NCBI GenBank assembly: GCA_031275255.1
Contig: JAISPA010000167.1
Coordinates: 1 to 7,436 of the forward strand
Length of the DNA stretch: 7,436 nucleotides
Source of the DNA: Acidaminococcales bacterium
GTDB lineage: Bacteria > Bacillota > Negativicutes > Acidaminococcales > JAISLQ01
Direction of reading: 5' to 3'
Below, piece after piece: positions 4,586-7,436 of this stretch. Below the pieces are notes generated by a model. That model was given only the letters and a program-made list of their open reading frames with translations, ran no database searches and was not told the DNA's origin. Made by a program: the position numbers and the translations under genes. Numbering within the stretch: the stretch's first letter is position 1; every line of letters begins with the position of its first letter.

Positions 4586-6613
4586 TTATGAAGCCGCCTT
4601 TTGCTTTTTGCTGAGAAAATACTGGAAGAGCAAGGTGCCGATCAGGATCAGAAGTCCGACTATGTCGGTATAAAATTCGCTGCTTATGAGACAGAGCGCG
4701 CCGGCAAAAGAAAGCGCCCTTAAAGGGACGTTCAGTCTGGTGAGCAAATAACCCTCGACCGCCGCGCCGATCATCAGAACGCCGATACAGGCGCCGAGGC
4801 TGACGCGAAGCCCTTCGGCCAGACTGGTGTTGATCAGTAAGAGCTGCGGCGAATATATGAACATATAAGGAACAATGAACCCGGCGATCGCCAATTTAAC
4901 CGAAGCGAAGCCGGTTCTCATCGGGTCGCCGCCGGACAGGCCGGCGGCCGCGAAAGAAGCCAGCGCCACCGGCGGCGTCAGGTTGGCGAACATCGCGAAA
5001 TAAAAAGCGAACATGTGGGCCGCGATCGCCGGTATGCCAAGTTTGGCGAGCGCGGGCGCGGCAATGGTGGCCGTGATGATATAGGCGGGGATGGAAGGCA
5101 GGCCCATGCCGAGTATCATGCAGGTGATCATGCTGAAGACCAGCGTAAACAAAAGGCTCTGGCTGCCCATGGCGATAATGGCGTTGGCCATGGACAGGCC
5201 GAAGCCGGTCTTCGAGGAAACGCCGATGATAATGCCGACGCAGGCGCAGGCCACGGCTACGGAAACCGTCGCGCGCGCGCCTTCCGCGAAAGCGTCCAGT
5301 ACGTCTTTGCCGCTCATGCGGGTGGCTTTTTTGAGGCAGGAGATGATGATGGTAGCCACTATGGCCAGCACGGCCGAATATAAAACGGTGGTGCCGGAGA
5401 AAAAGAGCATGTAGACGAGAAAGGCGAGGGGCAGGATCAAATGCCCTTTGTCTTTGAGAACGCCCAGCGGTTTCGGCAGCTGGCTTTTCGGCAGGCCGAC
5501 CAGGCCCAGCTTGGAGGCGCGCAGCTGTACCTGGATCAGTATGCCCAGATAATAAAGCAGGGCGGGAATGGCGGCGTGCACGATGATCACCGAATAACGC
5601 ACGCCCAGGTTTTCCGCCATGATGAAAGCGGCCGCGCCCATGACCGGCGGCAAGAGCTGTCCGCCCACCGAAGCGGAGGCTTCCACCGCGCCGGCGAATT
5701 CTTTGGAATACCCTGTCCTTTTCATCAGCGGTATGGTAAAAGCGCCTGTGGTAACGACGTTGGCCACGGCCGAACCGTTGATGGAGCCCAGGAGGCCGGA
5801 AGCTATGACCGACACCTTGGCCGGGCCGCCTTTGGTGTGTCCGGCGAGCGCCATGGCGATGTCGTTAAAAAAACTGCCCATGCCGGATTTGCCCATGACC
5901 GCGCCGAACAGTATGAACAAAAAGATGTAGCTTGCGGCAACGCTCACCGAGGTACCGTAAATTCCTTCGGTATTCGCGAAAAAGTGATTGGAAAGCTGCA
6001 GCCAGGTATAGCCGCGGTGGCTGAACATTCCGGGCAGGCTGCGCCCGTACAGGCCGTAGATTATGAAAATAACGCTAAGTAGCGGCAGCGTCCAGCCGGT
6101 AACGCGCCGCGAAAGTTCCAGCACCAGCAGCACGAGGGCGGTGGCGGCGATAAGATCGTTCGTGTTTGGCCGTCCGGCCCTTTCGATGATGCCGTTGTAA
6201 TCCCCCCAAACGTAGAGGGGGATGAGAAAGGAAATTATGATCAGCAGCCAGTCAAACCAGGCGACTTTTTGGCGGCTGCTTTTCCGGCCGAAAGGGTACA
6301 TTATGAAACCAAGTCCCAGCATCATCGCCACGTGCAGCGAACGATGCTGAAGCACCACCGGCGTGCCGATAAAAGACGTAACAAAGTGATAGAGGGATAC
6401 GGCGATGCAAGCCCAGTAGAACAGCTTGGCGGCGGCGCTTCTTCCCAGCGTGCGCGTGCTGGATTCCTTGTCGTATTTTTCTATGATCGCCTGCTGTTCC
6501 TCTGTAAGCGGGCCGCTTTCGCCGGGTATGGTGATGATTTCTTCGTTTATTTCTTCGTTTATTTCTCCGTTTTTTTGTCCGCCGGATTTGTTTTTCTTTT
6601 CGTCAAGTTCCAT
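4586..6613 (-). CDS. TRAP transporter fused permease (TAXI-associated, DctQM-type)
   Basis: 675 residues. It is an inner-membrane secondary transporter that uses an ion gradient and a periplasmic or lipid-anchored TAXI receptor to import organic acids. Residues 1-58 are charged and presumably cytoplasmic. Hydrophobic segments begin near 64-84 and recur to the C-terminus, consistent with a fused small plus large membrane subunit. The large-subunit core is clear: SGLLGSINGSAVANVVTTG at 272-290 and EASASVGGQLLPPVMGAAAF at 311-330, followed by a second related segment with GMGLPSIPAYIITA, the inverted-repeat design of DctM. The start at 6613 lies 3 nt after the DUF1850 stop, with AAGAGG (6623-6628) as ribosome site. 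The N-terminal tail contains an in-frame 12-bp tandem repeat. TAXI-TRAP permeases as a group are poorly assigned; 4-carbon and 5-carbon acids are plausible substrates. Confidence 0.94.
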   Translation of the reverse strand: MELDEKKNKSGGQKNGEINEEINEEIITIPGESGPLTEEQQAIIEKYDKESSTRTLGRSAAAKLFYWACIAVSLYHFVTSFIGTPVVLQHRSLHVAMMLGLGFIMYPFGRKSSRQKVAWFDWLLIIISFLIPLYVWGDYNGIIERAGRPNTNDLIAATALVLLVLELSRRVTGWTLPLLSVIFIIYGLYGRSLPGMFSHRGYTWLQLSNHFFANTEGIYGTSVSVAASYIFLFILFGAVMGKSGMGSFFNDIAMALAGHTKGGPAKVSVIASGLLGSINGSAVANVVTTGAFTIPLMKRTGYSKEFAGAVEASASVGGQLLPPVMGAAAFIMAENLGVRYSVIIVHAAIPALLYYLGILIQVQLRASKLGLVGLPKSQLPKPLGVLKDKGHLILPLAFLVYMLFFSGTTVLYSAVLAIVATIIISCLKKATRMSGKDVLDAFAEGARATVSVAVACACVGIIIGVSSKTGFGLSMANAIIAMGSQSLLFTLVFSMITCMILGMGLPSIPAYIITATIAAPALAKLGIPAIAAHMFAFYFAMFANLTPPVALASFAAAGLSGGDPMRTGFASVKLAIAGFIVPYMFIYSPQLLLINTSLAEGLRVSLGACIGVLMIGAAVEGYLLTRLNVPLRALSFAGALCLISSEFYTDIVGLLILIGTLLFQYFLSKKQKAAS
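6537..6572 (-). repeat. 12-bp tandem repeat (3 copies) in the permease N-terminus
   Basis: On the plus strand ATTTCTTCGTTT occurs twice exactly (6537-6548, 6549-6560) and once as ATTTCTCCGTTT (6561-6572). In the coding frame this gives a repeating Ile-Asn-Glu-Glu unit around residues 17-26. Copy-number change would add or remove 4 residues without shifting frame, in a cytoplasmic tail that probably tolerates it. Confidence 0.85.
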
Positions 6614-6616
6614 TTT

Positions 6617-7138
6617 TCACTGCCTCTTTCGCTCAATGACCAGGCGCAGCCTCGTATGCTGGGGCAATTGCCCGCCCCGTGCGACAAGTTTTCCGTTGAG
6701 CGTGATGTCGCGCGTGGCGGTATGGGAATTGAGCCATACAAGTTCGCCGAATCTTTGCCCGATTTCCTCCATATAGATAAGGCCGTCCTTCACATAGCAG
6801 ACGCGGCCTTTGTTTTCCGGTATCCCCGCGCCGAAAGCCGGGAAAGTAATAGTGTCGAGGATAAGTTCGCCGTTTTTGTCAATATGGTAATATTCATTCC
6901 AGGGAATTTTCTCCAGGGAATGTATCCAGCCGAAAAACAGCTTCCCCCCCGGGCGGGCGGGTGTACAGGCGTAAATTTCGCCTGTTTTGTAATCATAAAT
7001 GCGCATGACAAACTTTTTGCGCGCGCCCAAAGCCGTATCCGGCGGCAGCAGCAGTGTGAGCGAAAGCGCTATAAACATAATCGCGACAGGGAAAACGCCC
7101 AGGCGTCTCCCCTGCCCGAAAAACCCGCGCGCAAACAT
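6617..7138 (-). CDS. DUF1850 domain protein of a TAXI-TRAP operon
   Basis: 173 residues of unknown function. DUF1850 proteins are commonly encoded beside TAXI-type TRAP receptors and fused permeases, and an accessory role in that transporter is the usual guess. Here the N-terminus has basic residues (R11, R12), a hydrophobic stretch at about 15-32 and LGA before RKK at 38-42, which reads as a signal peptide or anchor; the mature part would then be outside the membrane. The family core is visible as WIHSLEKIPWNEYY at 71-84 and FPAFGAGIPENKG at 99-111. Translation from the ATG at 7138 has only a weak ribosome site (AAGGCG about 13 nt upstream), so coupling to the receptor gene 16 nt upstream is likely. 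The in-frame ATG at 7078 would remove the basic part of the signal and lacks a well-spaced ribosome site. A G7 run (6944-6950) lies in the codons for residues 63-65. Confidence 0.88.
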   Translation of the reverse strand: MFARGFFGQGRRLGVFPVAIMFIALSLTLLLPPDTALGARKKFVMRIYDYKTGEIYACTPARPGGKLFFGWIHSLEKIPWNEYYHIDKNGELILDTITFPAFGAGIPENKGRVCYVKDGLIYMEEIGQRFGELVWLNSHTATRDITLNGKLVARGGQLPQHTRLRLVIERKRQ

Positions 7139-7154
7139 AAACTTGCGCCGCGCC

Positions 7155-7436
7155 TTAATTCATGCCTTTGTCCTTGTAGAATCTTGCCGCGCCTTCATGC
7201 AGGGGAACCGAGGTGCCTTTGATGCCGCGCAGGGCGGTGTCAAGCCGTATATGCGCCTTGGCCGTAGCGTGGGACGCGCCGATGGCCGCGAGACCGGCCG
7301 GCGAATATATATTTTCCAGCAAATCATAAACGACATCGGCCGGTAAATTTACGTCAACCAGCATGATGTTCATGACGGCGGCGGTTACGGTATTTTTGTC
7401 AGTACCGTAGGTAGCGGCCGGGATGGAATATTCGAT
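7155..7436 (-). CDS. TAXI family TRAP transporter solute-binding receptor, C-terminal 93 residues
   Basis: Partial; the N-terminus lies beyond the window. The frame is open from 7436 to the TAA at 7155-7157. The sequence matches the C-terminal pattern of TAXI (TRAP-associated extracytoplasmic immunogenic) receptors: IPAATYGTDKNTVTAAVMN, then LVDVNLPADVVYDLLENIY, a histidine-containing helix (GASHATAKAHI), and the closing VPLHEGAARFYKDKG, which corresponds to the family's PLHpGA.rYY.E.G ending. These proteins bind small acidic ligands outside the membrane and deliver them to the fused permease; characterised TAXI proteins include ones that bind glutamate or glutamine. The gene ends 16 nt before the DUF1850 start, in the order receptor-DUF1850-permease typical for this class. 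The ligand cannot be read from this fragment. Confidence 0.92.
   Translation of the reverse strand: MEYSIPAATYGTDKNTVTAAVMNIMLVDVNLPADVVYDLLENIYSPAGLAAIGASHATAKAHIRLDTALRGIKGTSVPLHEGAARFYKDKGMN

Noticed and set aside
5441..7222. Long plus-strand open frames at 5441-6082 and 6269-7222
   Set aside because: They are shadows of the TRAP permease and DUF1850 genes. They are rich in His, Arg and Gly, as expected from reversed GC-rich coding DNA.
1..7436. Defence system, mobile element, CRISPR array or novel multi-gene system
   Set aside because: Every sizeable gene belongs to a known family (flagellin, KorABCD, TAXI-TRAP, DUF1850). No transposase, integrase, target-site duplication or regularly spaced repeat array is visible.

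Overview
The window comes from a motile, probably anaerobic bacterium, most likely a Bacillota lineage (Clostridia or Negativicutes). This placement is an inference. It rests on a Bacillus/Clostridium-style flagellin with a strong AAGGAGG ribosome site, CsrA-like sites in the flagellin leader, a ferredoxin-dependent 2-oxoacid oxidoreductase (an enzyme type common in anaerobes), and a TAXI-type TRAP transporter. The DNA is moderately GC-rich in genes and AT-rich only around the flagellin promoter. All supported genes lie on the minus strand, so transcription runs from high to low coordinates.

Region 7436 to 4586 is a TAXI-TRAP transport operon. It holds the C-terminal end of a TAXI solute-binding receptor (cut by the window edge), a secreted or membrane-anchored DUF1850 protein, and a large fused TRAP permease. 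The genes are separated by 16 and 3 nt. A 12-bp inverted repeat follows the permease stop.

Region 4383 to 1498 is a four-gene korDABC-type operon for a 2-oxoacid (probably 2-oxoglutarate):ferredoxin oxidoreductase. It encodes a 2x[4Fe-4S] ferredoxin-like delta subunit, alpha, the TPP-binding beta, and gamma. Alpha, beta and gamma are packed 1-3 nt apart. Delta and alpha are separated by a 164-nt spacer that contains a stable predicted hairpin just ahead of the alpha ribosome site. A perfect 20-bp inverted repeat (1397-1443) ends the operon.

Region 1497 to 1 is a gene-free stretch of about 490 bp followed by the first 335 codons of a flagellin gene, whose 3' end lies outside the window. The stretch carries a good sigma-28-like promoter and a leader of about 120 nt. 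The leader has two CsrA-type GGA sites, one overlapping the Shine-Dalgarno sequence, as in the known CsrA/FliW control of Bacillus hag.

The transporter and the oxidoreductase may be functionally linked: uptake of a C4/C5 acid followed by ferredoxin-coupled oxidation to an acyl-CoA, or the reverse carboxylation. This is inferred only from adjacency and known family substrates. I see no mobile element, CRISPR array, tRNA, rRNA or clear candidate for a wholly new system.
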